Positions 28,293-38,717 of a stretch of DNA of 64,000 nt are shown piece by piece. Location: contig JAUJEB010000001.1 of NCBI GenBank assembly GCA_030442055.1, positions 2,480,001 through 2,544,000 of the forward strand, read 5' to 3'. How positions within the stretch are numbered: the stretch's first letter is position 1; each line of letters begins with the position of its first letter. The stretch is from Agaribacillus aureus (lineage in GTDB: Bacteria; Bacteroidota; Bacteroidia; Cytophagales; Cyclobacteriaceae). The position numbers and the translations under genes are program-made. The notes beneath the pieces are model-generated. The model saw nothing but the letters and a program-made list of their open reading frames with translations, was not told where the DNA came from and searched no databases.

Positions 28293-28691
28293 TTAATACA
28301 CGTAACACAATACCTCACCACCAATATGCTGATCCCTGGCTTCCTTGTCAGTGACTACTCCCTTAGAGGTAGAAAGAATAGCTACACCCATACCGTTTAG
28401 CACTCTCGGTAGTGCGCCTGCCTTGGCATATTTTCTCAATCCGGGCTTGCTTACCCGCACCAGATTAAAGATGGCCGGTGTCTTTGTGTTAGGGTCATAC
28501 TTCAACGCAATTTTGATGGTCCCCTGAACCGAAGAGTCATCAAATTTATAGTTTTGGATATACCCTTTATCGTGCAGCACCTTGGTAATTTCCTTTTTAA
28601 TATTGGAAGCCGGCACTTCAACAACTCTGTGATTCGCCCTTATCGCGTTTCTTACTCTTGTTAAATAATCTGCTATCGGATCAGTATTCAT
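28293..28691 (-). CDS. rpsH: Ribosomal protein uS8
   Basis: 132 aa, primary 16S rRNA binder and, in Escherichia coli, translational regulator of the spc operon. MNTDPIADYLTRVRNAIRA at the start and GVAILSTSKGVVTDKEARD at the end are diagnostic. It follows an 80-base spacer holding a -7-like box and a small hairpin. Confidence 0.97.
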   Translation of the reverse strand: MNTDPIADYLTRVRNAIRANHRVVEVPASNIKKEITKVLHDKGYIQNYKFDDSSVQGTIKIALKYDPNTKTPAIFNLVRVSKPGLRKYAKAGALPRVLNGMGVAILSTSKGVVTDKEARDQHIGGEVLCYVY

Positions 28692-28710
28692 TTTTTATAT
28701 TTTTTTACTT

Positions 28711-28724
28711 GCCTGAAAACAGGC
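28711..28724 (-). other. Small hairpin in the rpsN-rpsH spacer
   Basis: GCCTG/CAGGC, 5 bp with a TTTT loop on the minus strand, directly downstream of the -7-like box at 28728. Confidence 0.35.
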
Positions 28725-28727
28725 CTG

Positions 28728-28735
28728 CAAAATTA
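28728..28735 (-). promoter_or_regulatory. Possible internal promoter before rpsH
   Basis: TAATTTTG on the minus strand matches TAnnTTTG exactly and is followed by C. The nearest TTG upstream is 25 nt away, outside the usual spacing, so activity is uncertain. Confidence 0.3.
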
Positions 28736-28771
28736 CAGAACTTTTCTGATAAAAAAAACACAATGTAAATT

Positions 28772-29041
28772 TTACCAGCTTGACTTTGTAATGCCCGGAA
28801 TTTTACCTTCCGCAGCCATTTGCCTAAAGGTTACCCTCGAGATCCCAAACTTCCTCATATATCCTTTTGGCCTACCGGTTAACCGGCATCTGTTGTGAAG
28901 CCTTACCGCTGAGGAGTTTCGGGGCAATTTATCGAGACCTTCATAGTCTCCTGCCGCTTTCAACTCGGCTCTTTTAGCTGCGTACTTGGCAACCAACTTT
29001 TCTCTTTTCCGTTCTCTTGCAATTATAGATTTCCTTGCCAT
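28772..29041 (-). CDS. rpsN: Ribosomal protein uS14 (zinc-free form)
   Basis: 89 aa, full-length form without the CxxC-CxxC zinc site. [21 protein letters not shown] and [12 protein letters not shown] are diagnostic. Five bases after rplE. Confidence 0.97.
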   Translation of the reverse strand: MARKSIIARERKREKLVAKYAAKRAELKAAGDYEGLDKLPRNSSAVRLHNRCRLTGRPKGYMRKFGISRVTFRQMAAEGKIPGITKSSW

Positions 29042-29046
29042 GGTGT

Positions 29047-29598
29047 TTATTTTTTATTTGAAAAAGGCAAGCCAAACGCCTTTAACAATTCATAACTTTC
29101 TTCATCTGTTTTTGCGGAAGTAACAAAGGTGATATTCATTCCGGAAATACGATTCACCTTGTCGATGCTTATCTCAGGAAATATTATCTGTTCTTTCACA
29201 CCAAGTGTATAGTTTCCTCTTCCATCAAAACCTTTGTCGCTGATCCCTCTAAAGTCTCTTACCCGAGGCAAAGCAATAGACATAAGCCTGTCAAGGAACT
29301 CATACATTTTTTCACCTCTGAGTGTTACTCTGGCTCCAATCGGCATCCCTTCCCGCAATTTGAAGTTTGAGATGGAATTTTTGGCCACTGTTGGCACCGC
29401 TTTTTGACCGGTAATAATACCTAATTCCTCCAGTCCTACATCCACCAGTTTTTTGTCAGTAACCGCTACGCCAATTCCTTTGTTAACACTGATTTTCTCC
29501 AATTTAGGTACCTGCATTACCGATTTGTATTGAAACTTTTCTTTCAATGCCGGTACAATCTCGCTAGTATATCTATCTTTTAATCGTGGATTAGCCAT
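29047..29598 (-). CDS. rplE: Ribosomal protein uL5
   Basis: 183 aa from the ATG at 29598. The open frame continues 33 codons upstream through rplX, but [15 protein letters not shown] is the conserved start. Contacts 5S rRNA and P-site t[36 protein letters not shown] and the terminal [14 protein letters not shown] are typical. It overlaps the end of rplX by 8 bases. Confidence 0.97.
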   Translation of the reverse strand: MANPRLKDRYTSEIVPALKEKFQYKSVMQVPKLEKISVNKGIGVAVTDKKLVDVGLEELGIITGQKAVPTVAKNSISNFKLREGMPIGARVTLRGEKMYEFLDRLMSIALPRVRDFRGISDKGFDGRGNYTLGVKEQIIFPEISIDKVNRISGMNITFVTSAKTDEESYELLKAFGLPFSNKK

Positions 29599-29938
29599 TA
29601 TTGATAAATTCTCCTGTTTTCTTAGAATATCTCTGCAATTTGCCTTCCTCGTTCGGTTTTCTACCGACGCGAGTAGGTTCTCCGGAGGCACCATCAACCA
29701 CCATCAGGTTACTTAAATGGATAGAAGCCTCAGTCTTTTCAATACCGCCGTTGGGATTATTGGCAGAAGGCTTTACATGTTTTACCACGATATTCGCTCC
29801 TTCTACTATTGCCCTGTTTTTAAGGGTATTTACTTCCAAAATTTTCCCGGTTTTTCCCCTGTCATTTCCGGCAAGGATTTTAACCGTATCACCTTTTCTG
29901 ATATGTAATTTTGGCTGTTTGTTCTTTTTCCTTTTCAT
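29591..29938 (-). CDS. rplX: Ribosomal protein uL24
   Basis: 115 aa, an assembly initiator of the 50S subunit. KOW motif at the N-terminus ([20 protein letters not shown], residues 15-34) and [14 protein letters not shown] follow the family. It overlaps rplE by 8 bases. Confidence 0.97.
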   Translation of the reverse strand: MKRKKNKQPKLHIRKGDTVKILAGNDRGKTGKILEVNTLKNRAIVEGANIVVKHVKPSANNPNGGIEKTEASIHLSNLMVVDGASGEPTRVGRKPNEEGKLQRYSKKTGEFINNG

Positions 29939-29940
29939 CT

Positions 29941-30309
29941 TTATAGTACTTCAGGGGCCAACGAAACAATTTTCATAAACTGCTTTTCCCGCAGTTCTCT
30001 CGCAACAGGACCAAAAATTCGCGTTCCTCTGGGTTCATTATTGGGATTGAGTAATACCGCCGCATTATCTTCAAATCTTATGTAAGACCCATCTTTTCTT
30101 CTGACTTCTTTTTTGGTTCTAACCACCACTGCCTTAGAAACAGTTCCCTTCTTAAGGTTGCTGGAAGAAAGCGCACTTTTAACGGTGACCATTATGGTAT
30201 CTCCAATGGAGGCGTATCTTCTTCTTGTACCACCTAATACGCGGATACACAGTACTTCTTTTGCTCCGCTATTGTCAGCTACACTTAATCTGGATTCTTG
30301 TTGTATCAT
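29941..30309 (-). CDS. rplN: Ribosomal protein uL14
   Basis: 122 aa, standard length. [22 protein letters not shown] at the start and [13 protein letters not shown] at the end. A 50S interface protein and docking site of the silencing factor RsfS, whose gene is at 62826. Confidence 0.98.
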   Translation of the reverse strand: MIQQESRLSVADNSGAKEVLCIRVLGGTRRRYASIGDTIMVTVKSALSSSNLKKGTVSKAVVVRTKKEVRRKDGSYIRFEDNAAVLLNPNNEPRGTRIFGPVARELREKQFMKIVSLAPEVL

Positions 30310-30311
30310 GA

Positions 30312-30569
30312 TTATTTAGCTTTTTCAATAATTTCAACTAATCTCCACCGCTTATTCTTACTCAACGGACGGGTTTCCATAATTTTCACCGTGTCGCCTA
30401 CACCGCACTCGTTTTTCTCATCATGCGCCATAAACTTGGTCGTTTTTCCGATAAACTTACCATATATAGGGTGCTTTACTTTTCTTTGGACGGCCACTGT
30501 GATACCTTTGTCCATTTTACTGCTTACAACCCTACCTATTCTTTCTTTTCTAAGATTTCTAGTTTCCAT
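30312..30569 (-). CDS. rpsQ: Ribosomal protein uS17
   Basis: 85 aa from the ATG at 30569; the codon before it is a [26 protein letters not shown] and [19 protein letters not shown] are diagnostic OB-fold blocks. Its start overlaps the end of rpmC by 11 bases. Confidence 0.97.
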   Translation of the reverse strand: METRNLRKERIGRVVSSKMDKGITVAVQRKVKHPIYGKFIGKTTKFMAHDEKNECGVGDTVKIMETRPLSKNKRWRLVEIIEKAK

Positions 30570-30771
30570 CAACTTCTTGATTTTCTTGTTGTTTGGATTT
30601 TAACTCCGTTTTCAGTCTAGCGATAAGCTTTCTTGTCTCTCTGATTTTCATAGGGTTTTCGATAGGCGAAATAGCATGGGCAAATTTCAATTTCTTGTAA
30701 TTGTCCTGCTCAGTAGCAATACGCTCATTTAAATCCTCTATATTCAGTGCCTTTATCTCCGGGTTTTTCAT
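30559..30771 (-). CDS. rpmC: Ribosomal protein uL29
   Basis: 70 aa, a helical hairpin protein by the exit tunnel. [24 protein letters not shown] and [20 protein letters not shown] are typical. Its end overlaps rpsQ. Confidence 0.96.
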   Translation of the reverse strand: MKNPEIKALNIEDLNERIATEQDNYKKLKFAHAISPIENPMKIRETRKLIARLKTELKSKQQENQEVDGN

Positions 30772-30780
30772 CTTCTAGTC

Positions 30781-31203
30781 TTATTTTTCTACGTAGTCTT
30801 TACGCACTACAAATTTTGTTCTGACAGGTAGTTTCTGCGCTGCCAACCGTAAGGCTTCTTTCGCCGTATCCATTCCTACTCCTGTCACCTCAAACATAAT
30901 GGTTCCTGGCTTTACAACTGCCACCCAATATTCCGGAGCACCTTTACCTTTACCCATTCTTACCTCGGCAGGCTTTTTTGTTACAGGCTTATCCGGAAAG
31001 ATGCGGATCCATACCTGGCCTTCCCTTTTCATATACCTGGTCACCGCAATACGAGCTGCCTCCAGTTGCCTGCTGGTAATCCACCCGGGCTCCAAAGATT
31101 TAATTCCAAAACTACCAAAAGCCAAAGTGTGACCTCTTTGTGCAAGGCCCTTTACTCTGCCTTTTTGCTTTTTCCTGAATTTGGTTCTTTTAGGTTGTAG
31201 CAT
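30781..31203 (-). CDS. rplP: Ribosomal protein uL16
   Basis: 140 aa, near the peptidyl-transferase centre and A site. [19 protein letters not shown] start, [23 protein letters not shown] middle. Preceded by a 59-base spacer with a hairpin. Confidence 0.97.
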   Translation of the reverse strand: MLQPKRTKFRKKQKGRVKGLAQRGHTLAFGSFGIKSLEPGWITSRQLEAARIAVTRYMKREGQVWIRIFPDKPVTKKPAEVRMGKGKGAPEYWVAVVKPGTIMFEVTGVGMDTAKEALRLAAQKLPVRTKFVVRKDYVEK

Positions 31204-31228
31204 TTTCCTATAATATTTCTTCTATATT

Positions 31229-31251
31229 GAATATTGAGCAAGTCAATACTC
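31229..31251 (-). other. Hairpin in the rpsC-rplP spacer
   Basis: GAGTATTGA/TCAATATTC, 9 pairs including one G-U, with a five-base loop on the minus strand. It lies 12 bases past the rpsC stop inside the S10 operon; no T-run, so it looks like a processing or stability element more than a terminator. Confidence 0.45.
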
Positions 31252-31262
31252 ATTTTTAACCG

Positions 31263-32003
31263 TTATCTTCTTTTTCTTCTGTTACCTCTTCCGCCAGGTC
31301 CGGAATCATTTCTTTTCCTGCGATCACCGCCACCACCACCGGCGCCAGACACACCAATGTTTGGAGAAAGATCTCTTTTTCCAAATATCTCTCCTTTGAA
31401 AATCCACACTTTTATGCCAATTTTTCCATAAACCGTATTGGCCTCTGACACGGCGTAATCGATGTCAGCTCTCAGGGTATGAAGTGGAATACGCCCTTCT
31501 TTGTACTGCTCAGATCTTGCCATTTCCGCGCCACCCAATCTTCCTGACACCTTAATTTTGACACCTTGCGCACCCACGCGAATGGTTGAGGCAATTGCCT
31601 GCTTCATGGCTCTTCTGTAGGAAATTCTGGCTTTCAGTTGCTGGGCAATGGATTCTCCAACCAATTTGGCATCCAGCTCAGGTCTTTTAATTTCAAAAAT
31701 ATTGATCTGGACATCTTTGCCGGTCAACTTCTTAAGCTCTTCTTTGATCTTATCAACCTCGGCGCCACCTTTACCAATCACCACGCCGGGACGCGCTGTA
31801 TGGATTGTTAAGGTGATCCTTTTCAAGGTTCTTTCGATAATTATCTTAGAAATACCTCCTTTGGGAATCCTGGCATAAATATATTGTCTGATTTTGTGAT
31901 CTTCGACCAGCTTATCAGGAAATGTTTTTCCACCGTACCAGTTGGAATCCCAACCTCTAATAATTCCGAGCCTTAAACCAATAGGGTTTACTTTTTGTCC
32001 CAT
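31263..32003 (-). CDS. rpsC: Ribosomal protein uS3 with Gly/Arg-rich tail
   Basis: 246 aa. Core uS3 with KH domain ([14 protein letters not shown]) and the C-terminal uS3 domain ending at about residue 215 ([15 protein letters not shown]). The remaining 25-30 residues are a Gly/Arg/Lys-rich tail ([14 protein letters not shown]...), probably disordered and RNA-binding. uS3 forms part of the mRNA entry helicase. Confidence 0.97.
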   Translation of the reverse strand: MGQKVNPIGLRLGIIRGWDSNWYGGKTFPDKLVEDHKIRQYIYARIPKGGISKIIIERTLKRITLTIHTARPGVVIGKGGAEVDKIKEELKKLTGKDVQINIFEIKRPELDAKLVGESIAQQLKARISYRRAMKQAIASTIRVGAQGVKIKVSGRLGGAEMARSEQYKEGRIPLHTLRADIDYAVSEANTVYGKIGIKVWIFKGEIFGKRDLSPNIGVSGAGGGGGDRRKRNDSGPGGRGNRRKRR

Positions 32004-32006
32004 TAC

Positions 32007-32405
32007 TTATTCTTTATTGTCAGATTTAGTATCATCGCTTTCCTCAACCGTAACTTCAGGTGCATTTAAACTATCTATCACCATTGTTACGTGATTTGAT
32101 CTTTTTCTAATTCTATGTGCCCTCCCCTGGGGAGCAGGCCTTAGCCGCTTTAAGATCTTCCCGCTATCCACTGTCACACTTTTAATATAGAGCTCTGCCT
32201 CTTCCAGCCGCTGATCTTCATTTTTGGCCTCCCAGTTGGAAATCGCCGACAGCAACAATTTTTCAAGCCTAGCGGCACCTTGTTTAGGCTCGTATTTTAG
32301 TATGCTTAATGCACTGCTAACCTTTTTTCCCCGGATCATATCGACAACAACCCGCATTTTGCGAGGTGAGGTAGGTACATTTCTTAATTTAGCTATAGCT
32401 TCCAT
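32007..32405 (-). CDS. rplV: Ribosomal protein uL22
   Basis: 132 aa. [21 protein letters not shown] and the hairpin region [20 protein letters not shown] that lines the exit tunnel are intact, with no deletion of the macrolide-resistance type. A short acidic tail follows ([12 protein letters not shown]). Confidence 0.97.
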   Translation of the reverse strand: MEAIAKLRNVPTSPRKMRVVVDMIRGKKVSSALSILKYEPKQGAARLEKLLLSAISNWEAKNEDQRLEEAELYIKSVTVDSGKILKRLRPAPQGRAHRIRKRSNHVTMVIDSLNAPEVTVEESDDTKSDNKE

Positions 32406-32411
32406 TTGTGA

Positions 32412-32690
32412 TTATCTTTTGCCTTTGTCTTTTTTAGAAATATGCCCCCTGAAATTTCTGGTCGGAGCAAATTCTCCGAGCTTATGGCCAACCATGTTTT
32501 CCGTGATAAACACAGGAATAAATTTGTTTCCGTTATGAACCGCAAAGGTATGACCAACAAAATCAGGTGAAATCATAGATCTCCTAGACCAGGTTTTTAT
32601 GACTGATTTCTTTCCTGACTCGTTTAGCACCTCCACCTTCTTTTCAAGCCTGAAATCTATGTAAGGTCCTTTTTTTAATGATCTTGACAT
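32412..32690 (-). CDS. rpsS: Ribosomal protein uS19
   Basis: 92 aa. [41 protein letters not shown] and [16 protein letters not shown] are diagnostic. A 30S head protein; shares one base with the end of rplB. Confidence 0.98.
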   Translation of the reverse strand: MSRSLKKGPYIDFRLEKKVEVLNESGKKSVIKTWSRRSMISPDFVGHTFAVHNGNKFIPVFITENMVGHKLGEFAPTRNFRGHISKKDKGKR

Positions 32691-33511
32691 TACTTACGTT
32701 TGCTTATGATTAACTTATTCGAATACTTTTTAGGTGCCCTGGTCTTTTTACCTTTTGCCAGTAACCCGTTTCTGGATCTTGGATGACCTCCTGAAGCCCT
32801 TCCTTCACCACCACCCATGGGGTGATCTACAGGATTCATAACAACACCTCTTACTCTTGGTCGTCTTCCCAGCCATCTCTTTCTACCGGCCTTGCCAAGT
32901 CTCACCAACATGTGATCGCTGTTAGATACCGTACCAATAGTCGCCAAACATGTCGTCAGTACCATTCTCATCTCTCCTGATGGCAATTTTATAGTAGCGT
33001 ATTTACCTTCTCTTGCCAGCAACTGTGCGTAGGCTCCTGCACTTCTTACCATGGCAGCACCTTTTCCAGGCTTCAATTCAATATTGTGAACAATAGTTCC
33101 CAATGGAATCTTTGCCAGCGGCAGGGTATTCCCTACTTCAGGGGCGACACCTTCACCTGAAACTATCTTTTGTCCAACTTCTAATCCGTTAGGGGCAACG
33201 ATATATCTTTTTTCACCGTCAGCATAACTGATCAACGCGATGCGCGCTGTTCTTATCGGATCATATTCGATACTCTTAACTGTTCCGGGAATATCAAACT
33301 TATCTCTTTTAAAATCGATCGCCCTATATTTCTTCTTATGACCGCCACCCATGTAGCGCATGGTCATTCTACCCTGACTGTTTCTACCTCCTGACCGGTT
33401 GGTACCTTTTACCAATGACTTTTCCGGAGAGGCTTTGGTAATTTGATCAAAGCCAGGAGCCACTCTAAATCTTTGGCCTGGGGTGATGGGTCTTAATTTC
33501 TTTACTGCCAT
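32690..33511 (-). CDS. rplB: Ribosomal protein uL2
   Basis: 273 aa, essential for subunit joining and peptidyl transfer. [41 protein letters not shown] and [17 protein letters not shown], including the functionally key His of PVDHPMGGG. Confidence 0.98.
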   Translation of the reverse strand: MAVKKLRPITPGQRFRVAPGFDQITKASPEKSLVKGTNRSGGRNSQGRMTMRYMGGGHKKKYRAIDFKRDKFDIPGTVKSIEYDPIRTARIALISYADGEKRYIVAPNGLEVGQKIVSGEGVAPEVGNTLPLAKIPLGTIVHNIELKPGKGAAMVRSAGAYAQLLAREGKYATIKLPSGEMRMVLTTCLATIGTVSNSDHMLVRLGKAGRKRWLGRRPRVRGVVMNPVDHPMGGGEGRASGGHPRSRNGLLAKGKKTRAPKKYSNKLIISKRK

Positions 33512-33524
33512 TTCTATTGCTTAT

Positions 33525-33812
33525 TTAAACGCCGCTATAAAAATCAATTACTTCACCATCGGCTACCGAAACTATGGCCTTTTTATAAGACGGCATCCTA
33601 CCCGATATAACGCCAGATTTGGTGAAACGAGATTTTCTTTTGCCCTGGTAGTTCATGGTGTTTACGCTTTCCACCGAAACACCATACATCTTTTCAACCG
33701 CATTTTTAATCTCAACTTTATTGGCCCCTCTTTCTACTAAAAAACCATACCTGCCCTGCTCGTTCAAAGCGGATATTTTTTCAGTGACAAGGGGTTTAAT
33801 TAAAACACTCAT
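33525..33812 (-). CDS. rplW: Ribosomal protein uL23
   Basis: 95 aa, at the exit tunnel where trigger factor and SRP dock. KPLVTEKISALNEQGRYGFLV and VEKMYGVSVESVNTMNYQGK are typical. Confidence 0.96.
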   Translation of the reverse strand: MSVLIKPLVTEKISALNEQGRYGFLVERGANKVEIKNAVEKMYGVSVESVNTMNYQGKRKSRFTKSGVISGRMPSYKKAIVSVADGEVIDFYSGV

Positions 33813-33817
33813 GGTTA

Positions 33818-34444
33818 TTAACTCAATATGTTTTCAATTTTTTTAATGGATCCCTCGCTTAGCAGCAGGTTATCTGCATTTAATACATCATAAGTATTTA
33901 ACTGCTCGGCGGTAGTGACCCTGGCACTTTTCAGGTTTCTGCCTGAAAGTGCAATGTTTTTATTGGGCTCAGGCAAGACCAGTAAAGTTTTTTTGTCAGC
34001 CAGCGAAAGCGCTTCCAGCATTTTGATATACTCCTTTGTTTTTGGAGCCTCAAAGCTGAAATCCTCCAACACGGCAACGCACTTGTCCTTTACCTTGTAT
34101 CCCAATGCTGATTTCCGTGCCAGCACTTTAAGCTTTTTGTTAAGCTTAAATCCGTAATTTCTGGGTCTTGGTCCGAACACGCGTCCACCCCCTCTGAAAA
34201 CCGGCGACTTTATACTGCCAGCTCTTGCCGTTCCAGTGCCCTTTTGTCTTTTTATTTTCTTGGTAGACCCTGAAATCTCAGCTCTTTCTTTGGATTTATG
34301 AGTCCCCTGCCTTTGGTTAGCCAGGTACTGTTTTACATCCAGGTAAATAGCATGATCATTGGGCTCAATAGCAAATACCTTCTTAGACAGTTTAATTTTT
34401 CTGCCGGTATCTTCTCCACTATATTTTATTACAGATAATTCCAT
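33818..34444 (-). CDS. rplD: Ribosomal protein uL4
   Basis: 208 aa. The tunnel-lining extended loop ([23 protein letters not shown] then [16 protein letters not shown]) is intact. In Escherichia coli uL4 represses its own operon through the S10 leader; here any such leader would precede rplC. Confidence 0.97.
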   Translation of the reverse strand: MELSVIKYSGEDTGRKIKLSKKVFAIEPNDHAIYLDVKQYLANQRQGTHKSKERAEISGSTKKIKRQKGTGTARAGSIKSPVFRGGGRVFGPRPRNYGFKLNKKLKVLARKSALGYKVKDKCVAVLEDFSFEAPKTKEYIKMLEALSLADKKTLLVLPEPNKNIALSGRNLKSARVTTAEQLNTYDVLNADNLLLSEGSIKKIENILS

Positions 34445-34448
34445 TTTG

Positions 34449-35081
34449 TTATTTCTCTATAATTACCGTTGAGTTATTTGCCCCGGGGATGGAGCCGCTT
34501 AGCAGGACAAGGTGTTGCTCAGGAATTATTTTCATCACCTGCAGGTTCAGCAATTTCACCCTGTTACCTCCGGTTCTTCCAGCCATTCTCATTCCTTTAA
34601 AAACCCTGGCCGGATAAGAGGCACCGCCAATAGAACCTGGTGCTCTAAGCCGGTTGTGCTGCCCGTGTGTAGCATCGCCTACTCCTCCAAAATTGTATCG
34701 CTTCACTACTCCCTGAAATCCTTTACCTTTCGATGTTCCAACCACATCTACAAAATCTCCTTCTTTAAAGATCTCCTCTACTTTAATTTCCTGCCCCAGC
34801 GCTACCTCTCCTTCGAACTCTCCGCGAAAATCCCTGAATTCAGCCAACACCTTTTTCGGTGAGGTACTAGCTTTCTTAAAATGTCCCTTCATCGCTTTAA
34901 CGGTTCTTTTTTCTTTTCTTTCTCCAAAGCCCAATTGCACTGCCTTATAACCGTCTTTTTCTTCGTCTTTCACTTGCGTGACCACGCAAGGACCAGCTTC
35001 CACTACTGTGCATGCGACATTTCGTCCATCGGCACTGAAAACGCTAGTCATTCCAATCTTTTTTCCAATTATTCCAGACAT
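34449..35081 (-). CDS. rplC: Ribosomal protein uL3
   Basis: 210 aa. [43 protein letters not shown] and GKRMAGR-type [14 protein letters not shown] are present. It is the first gene of its own transcription unit: a terminator closes rpsJ upstream and an exact promoter lies 74 bases before the ATG. Confidence 0.98.
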   Translation of the reverse strand: MSGIIGKKIGMTSVFSADGRNVACTVVEAGPCVVTQVKDEEKDGYKAVQLGFGERKEKRTVKAMKGHFKKASTSPKKVLAEFRDFRGEFEGEVALGQEIKVEEIFKEGDFVDVVGTSKGKGFQGVVKRYNFGGVGDATHGQHNRLRAPGSIGGASYPARVFKGMRMAGRTGGNRVKLLNLQVMKIIPEQHLVLLSGSIPGANNSTVIIEK

Positions 35082-35092
35082 TACTTTAATGT

Positions 35093-35130
35093 AATTTGAA
35101 TTATGTTTCTTGTAATAAAATTCAAAAATT
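35093..35130 (-). promoter_or_regulatory. Hairpin in the rplC leader
   Basis: AATTTTTGAATT (35130-35119) pairs with AATTCAAATT (35102-35093) with one bulge around a 16-nt loop. It lies between the predicted transcription start (about 35148) and the rplC ATG, ending 11 bases before it, a fitting place for translational autoregulation. Confidence 0.4.
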
Positions 35131-35154
35131 TACAGCCTTTCCGCAAAGGACTGC

Positions 35155-35185
35155 AAAGATAGCAAATTATTGTCAGTGACCAAAT
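35155..35185 (-). promoter_or_regulatory. Promoter of the rplC-rplQ operon
   Basis: Minus strand TTTG (35185-35182), 19 nt, TATCTTTG (35162-35155), an exact consensus match. Confidence 0.8.
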
Positions 35186-35219
35186 AAGATGTCACTAATT
35201 TTTAGGTGTTTCGCGGCAC

Positions 35220-35254
35220 AAAAAAAGAACCAATAAAATTGTCATTATTGGTTC
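35220..35254 (-). terminator. Rho-independent terminator after rpsJ
   Basis: Minus strand GAACCAATA (35254-35246), 10-nt loop, TATTGGTTC (35235-35227), then seven T residues. It is 24 bases past the rpsJ stop and separates the str unit from the rplC unit. Confidence 0.8.
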
Positions 35255-35277
35255 CTTTTACATTTTAATTTTATGTA

Positions 35278-35583
35278 CTACACTTTAATCTCAACGTCTA
35301 CCCCACTAGGTAGCTCAAGCTTCATCAAGGCATCAACGGTTTTGGTGCTGTTGGAATAGATATCCACTAATCTTTTGTAAGTGCAAAGTTGAAATTGCTC
35401 CCTGGATTTCTTATTCACGTGAGGTGATCTAAGCACCGTGAACTTTTCCTTCACCGTGGGTAATGGAATTGGACCACTAACCACCGCACCAGTTGTTTTA
35501 ACTGCCCTGACAATCTTTTCGGATGATTTGTCAACCAAATTATGATCGTAAGATTTAAGCTTTATTCTGATTTTCTGATTCAT
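35278..35583 (-). CDS. rpsJ: Ribosomal protein uS10
   Basis: 101 aa, also known as NusE in antitermination. [21 protein letters not shown] and [28 protein letters not shown] are diagnostic. It is the last gene of the rpsL-rpsG-fusA-rpsJ unit, not the first of the S10 unit. Confidence 0.98.
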   Translation of the reverse strand: MNQKIRIKLKSYDHNLVDKSSEKIVRAVKTTGAVVSGPIPLPTVKEKFTVLRSPHVNKKSREQFQLCTYKRLVDIYSNSTKTVDALMKLELPSGVDVEIKV

Positions 35584-35590
35584 AACTATA

Positions 35591-37738
35591 TTACTTTACA
35601 GCTTCCCCTTTGACATTGGCGATAATTGCTTCTCCCAAATGATTAGGTATAGGATCATAGTGAGAAAAAGTCAAGGATGCAGTTGCCCGTCCGGAACTGA
35701 TTGTTCGCAAATCGGTTACGTATCCAAATAACTCAGACAAGGGAACATCAGCCTTGATTACCTGCGCTCCACCTTTAGTGTCCATGCCTTTCATGATACC
35801 TCTTCTTTTATTGAGATCTCCCGTAACCGGACCTGTATATTCATCGGGAGTCACTACCTCCACAGCCATGATTGGTTCTAACAGTTTCGGCGAAGCCTTC
35901 TTTGCAGCTTCTTTAAAGGCAAGTCTGGCGGCCAACTCGAACGAAAGCGAATCGGAGTCAACATCATGGAAAGATCCGTCAAACAACCTTACCTTCATAG
36001 CGTCTACAGGATAACCAGCCATAGGACCATTTTTCATGGCTTCTTTGAATCCTTTTTCTACAGCGGGAATAAATTCTTTTGGAATCTTACCGCCGACGAT
36101 AGCATTTTCAAAATCCAAACCTGTCTTAGCTTCGCCATTTTCACCCAATTCTCCAGGGCCAATTTCAAATACGATGTCTGCAAATTTACCTCTACCACCG
36201 GTTTGTTTTTTGTAAACTTCGCGATGCTCAACTGAAGTAGTAATCGCTTCTTTGTAGGCCACCTGGGGTGCCCCCTGATTGATTTCGACTTTGAATTCTC
36301 TTTTTAACCTGTCGATGATAATTTCCAGGTGCAATTCACCCATACCTCTTAAGACAGTCTGACCAGTCTCCTGATTTGTCTCCACTCGCAAGGTAGGATC
36401 TTCCTCAATCAGCTTTGAAATAGCAACGCCTAATTTATCGACGTCAGCCTGCGCTTTTGGCTCAATAGCATAACCGATAACAGGCTCCGGGAAAGACATT
36501 GATTCAAGAACAATTTTATTCTTTTCATTCACCAATGTATCACCGGTTTTTATATCCTTAAATCCAACACCGGCACAGATATCACCAGCTTCCACCTTGT
36601 TGATTGGATTCTGTTTATTAGAATGCATTTGCATTAGTCGCGAAATTCGCTCCCTTTTGCTAGTTCTCATGTTATAAACATAAGACCCGGCGTCCAGACT
36701 GCCCGAATAAACACGCATAAACGCCAGCCTACCCACAAAAGGATCAGTGGCGATCTTAAAGGCCAGGGCGGCAAAAGGCTCACTAACCTCCGGACGTCTT
36801 TCTTCTTCGTTATCGCTATCAGGGTTAATCCCTGTTACCGGCGGAAGATCCAGCGGTGAAGGCAGATAAGCACACACTGCATCCAGCAGTGCCTGCACAC
36901 CTTTATTTTTAAATGCTGATCCACATAAAACCGGAGAAAAAGACATATCAATAACTGCCATCCTGATGGCATTCATCATTTCTTCTTCCGTAATTGAATC
37001 GGCATCTTCAAAAAACTTTTCTAAAAGCGCATCATCATATTCCGCTACGCTTTCCACCAACTTCTGTCTCCATTCTTCAACGGTATCTTTCAGGTCGTCC
37101 GGGATATCCACCACTTTGTAGGTCATTCCTCGATCCTCTTCATTCCAGATTATCGCCTGGTTGCTAATCAAATCAACCACGCCTTCAAAATTGTCCTCGG
37201 CTCCTATCGGAATCTGCAGGGGCACTGGATTGGCTCCCAGTTTTTCCTTAATCTCGTTAACGACGTTAAAGAAATCAGCACCGGCTCTGTCCATTTTATT
37301 GACAAAGCAAATCCTGGGGACCTTGTACTTATCAGCTTGTCTCCAAACTGTTTCAGATTGCGGTTCAACCCCTGAAACGGCACAAAATAATGCGACGGCT
37401 CCATCCAATACTCTCAATGACCTTTCAACCTCCACGGTAAAATCAACGTGACCTGGCGTGTCAATGATGTTGACCTTAAATTCGAAAGTATCGGCAGTTT
37501 TCTGTCCCTGAGAAGTGGGATAGTTCCAGAAAGTAGTAGTTGCTGCGGAAGTAATCGTAATACCACGCTCTTGCTCCTGCTCCATCCAGTCCATGGTGGC
37601 GGCTCCGTCGTGAACCTCACCAATTTTATGACTTAACCCTGTGTAATAAAGTATTCTTTCAGTGGTCGTCGTTTTTCCGGCATCAATGTGCGCCATGATG
37701 CCGATATTTCTTAAGTAAGTTAATTCCTTTTTAGCCAT
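35591..37738 (-). CDS. fusA: Elongation factor G
   Basis: 715 aa, standard length, five domains. GTPase G1 loop [15 protein letters not shown] (residues 16 onward), G2 [14 protein letters not shown]3 [10 protein letters not shown]4 [10 protein letters not shown]. Domain IV with its conserved GMGELHLEI preceding and [20 protein letters not shown] completes it. Drives translocation and, with RRF (gene at 56724), ribosome recycling. It has the canonical form, not the fusA2 paralogue. Confidence 0.98.
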   Translation of the reverse strand: MAKKELTYLRNIGIMAHIDAGKTTTTERILYYTGLSHKIGEVHDGAATMDWMEQEQERGITITSAATTTFWNYPTSQGQKTADTFEFKVNIIDTPGHVDFTVEVERSLRVLDGAVALFCAVSGVEPQSETVWRQADKYKVPRICFVNKMDRAGADFFNVVNEIKEKLGANPVPLQIPIGAEDNFEGVVDLISNQAIIWNEEDRGMTYKVVDIPDDLKDTVEEWRQKLVESVAEYDDALLEKFFEDADSITEEEMMNAIRMAVIDMSFSPVLCGSAFKNKGVQALLDAVCAYLPSPLDLPPVTGINPDSDNEEERRPEVSEPFAALAFKIATDPFVGRLAFMRVYSGSLDAGSYVYNMRTSKRERISRLMQMHSNKQNPINKVEAGDICAGVGFKDIKTGDTLVNEKNKIVLESMSFPEPVIGYAIEPKAQADVDKLGVAISKLIEEDPTLRVETNQETGQTVLRGMGELHLEIIIDRLKREFKVEINQGAPQVAYKEAITTSVEHREVYKKQTGGRGKFADIVFEIGPGELGENGEAKTGLDFENAIVGGKIPKEFIPAVEKGFKEAMKNGPMAGYPVDAMKVRLFDGSFHDVDSDSLSFELAARLAFKEAAKKASPKLLEPIMAVEVVTPDEYTGPVTGDLNKRRGIMKGMDTKGGAQVIKADVPLSELFGYVTDLRTISSGRATASLTFSHYDPIPNHLGEAIIANVKGEAVK

Positions 37739-37745
37739 TTTTCAA

Positions 37746-38213
37746 TTAGAATCTAAAATGTGAAAATGCCCTGTTAGCATCTGCCATTCTGTGTGTATCA
37801 TCTTTTTTCTTTACCGATGCTCCCTCTCCCTTGGAGGCGGAGATAATCTCACCGGCAAGTCTTTCTACCATCGTTTTCTCACCTCTTTTTCTGGCAAACT
37901 GAATCATCCATTTAATCCCCAAAGAGATTTTCCTGTCCGGTCTCACTTCCATTGGGACCTGAAAGGTTGCACCACCAACCCTTCTACTTTTTACCTCTAC
38001 AGATGGGTTGATATTGTTTAAAGCCTTTTTCCAGGTTTCCAAACCATTCTCCTTGGTTTTCTCTTCTACTATTTGCACAGCATCATAAAAGATAGTGTAA
38101 GCCGTACTTTTCTTACCATCCTTCATCAAATAATTAACAAACTTGGTAACCAAAGTATCGTTGAACTTGGGGTCGGGAAGAATGTATCTCTTCTTCGGTT
38201 TAGCTTTTCTCAT
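37746..38213 (-). CDS. rpsG: Ribosomal protein uS7
   Basis: 155 aa. [27 protein letters not shown] and [17 protein letters not shown] are diagnostic. A primary 16S binder of the 30S head. Eighteen bases after rpsL. Confidence 0.98.
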   Translation of the reverse strand: MRKAKPKKRYILPDPKFNDTLVTKFVNYLMKDGKKSTAYTIFYDAVQIVEEKTKENGLETWKKALNNINPSVEVKSRRVGGATFQVPMEVRPDRKISLGIKWMIQFARKRGEKTMVERLAGEIISASKGEGASVKKKDDTHRMADANRAFSHFRF

Positions 38214-38231
38214 TTTATCTGTACTATAATA

Positions 38232-38606
38232 TTATTTTTTCGGCCTCTTAGCACCATATTTTGATCTTCTCTGCAGTCTTCCATTAACACCAGCAGTATC
38301 AAGGGCTCCTCGAATAATATGGTATCTTACGCCAGGTAAATCTTTTACTCTACCGCCTCTGATTAAGACAATAGAGTGTTCCTGAAGGTTATGCCCCTCT
38401 CCCGGAATGTAGGCATTCACCTCTTTTCCGTTCGTTAATCTTACCCTTGCCACTTTTCTCATGGCAGAGTTAGGTTTTTTAGGTGTAGTAGTGTACACCC
38501 TGGTACAAACCCCTCTTCTTTGAGGGCAAGAATCCAACGCAGGGGATTTTGATTTTGATGTCAAAGATTTCCTGCCTTTCCTTACTAATTGCGCTATAGT
38601 CGGCAT
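38232..38606 (-). CDS. rpsL: Ribosomal protein uS12
   Basis: 124 aa, decoding-centre protein. [12 protein letters not shown] start; [21 protein letters not shown] and [13 protein letters not shown] contain the lysines altered in streptomycin-resistant strains, here in wild-type form. First gene of the str unit, 45 bases downstream of the -7 box of an exact promoter. Confidence 0.98.
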   Translation of the reverse strand: MPTIAQLVRKGRKSLTSKSKSPALDSCPQRRGVCTRVYTTTPKKPNSAMRKVARVRLTNGKEVNAYIPGEGHNLQEHSIVLIRGGRVKDLPGVRYHIIRGALDTAGVNGRLQRRSKYGAKRPKK

Positions 38607-38650
38607 TTATTTTAATTTTATTTACTGTGCTCCTTCAATTTTTTGGACTG

Positions 38651-38681
38651 CAAAGGTAATAAAACCAAAAAATTAAGCAAA
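38651..38681 (-). promoter_or_regulatory. Promoter of the rpsL-rpsJ operon
   Basis: Minus strand TTTG (38681-38678), 19 nt, TACCTTTG (38658-38651), an exact consensus match. The expected start is near 38644. Confidence 0.8.
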
Positions 38682-38696
38682 CGATATTTGGTTTTA
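38660..38696 (-). other. Inverted repeat embracing the rpsL -33 box
   Basis: TAAAACCAAA (minus 38696-38687) and TTTGGTTTTA (38669-38660) are perfect 10-base complements. The -33 box of the rpsL promoter lies in the 17-nt loop. It could end read-through from rpoC/DUF3467 as RNA, or act on DNA. Confidence 0.4.
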
Positions 38697-38717
38697 TTTT
38701 CGCTCGCATCTAAACTA

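Noticed and set aside
29599-29697. 33-residue N-terminal extension of rplE
   Set aside because: It overlaps rplX in another frame and lacks conserved residues; uL5 begins at 29598.
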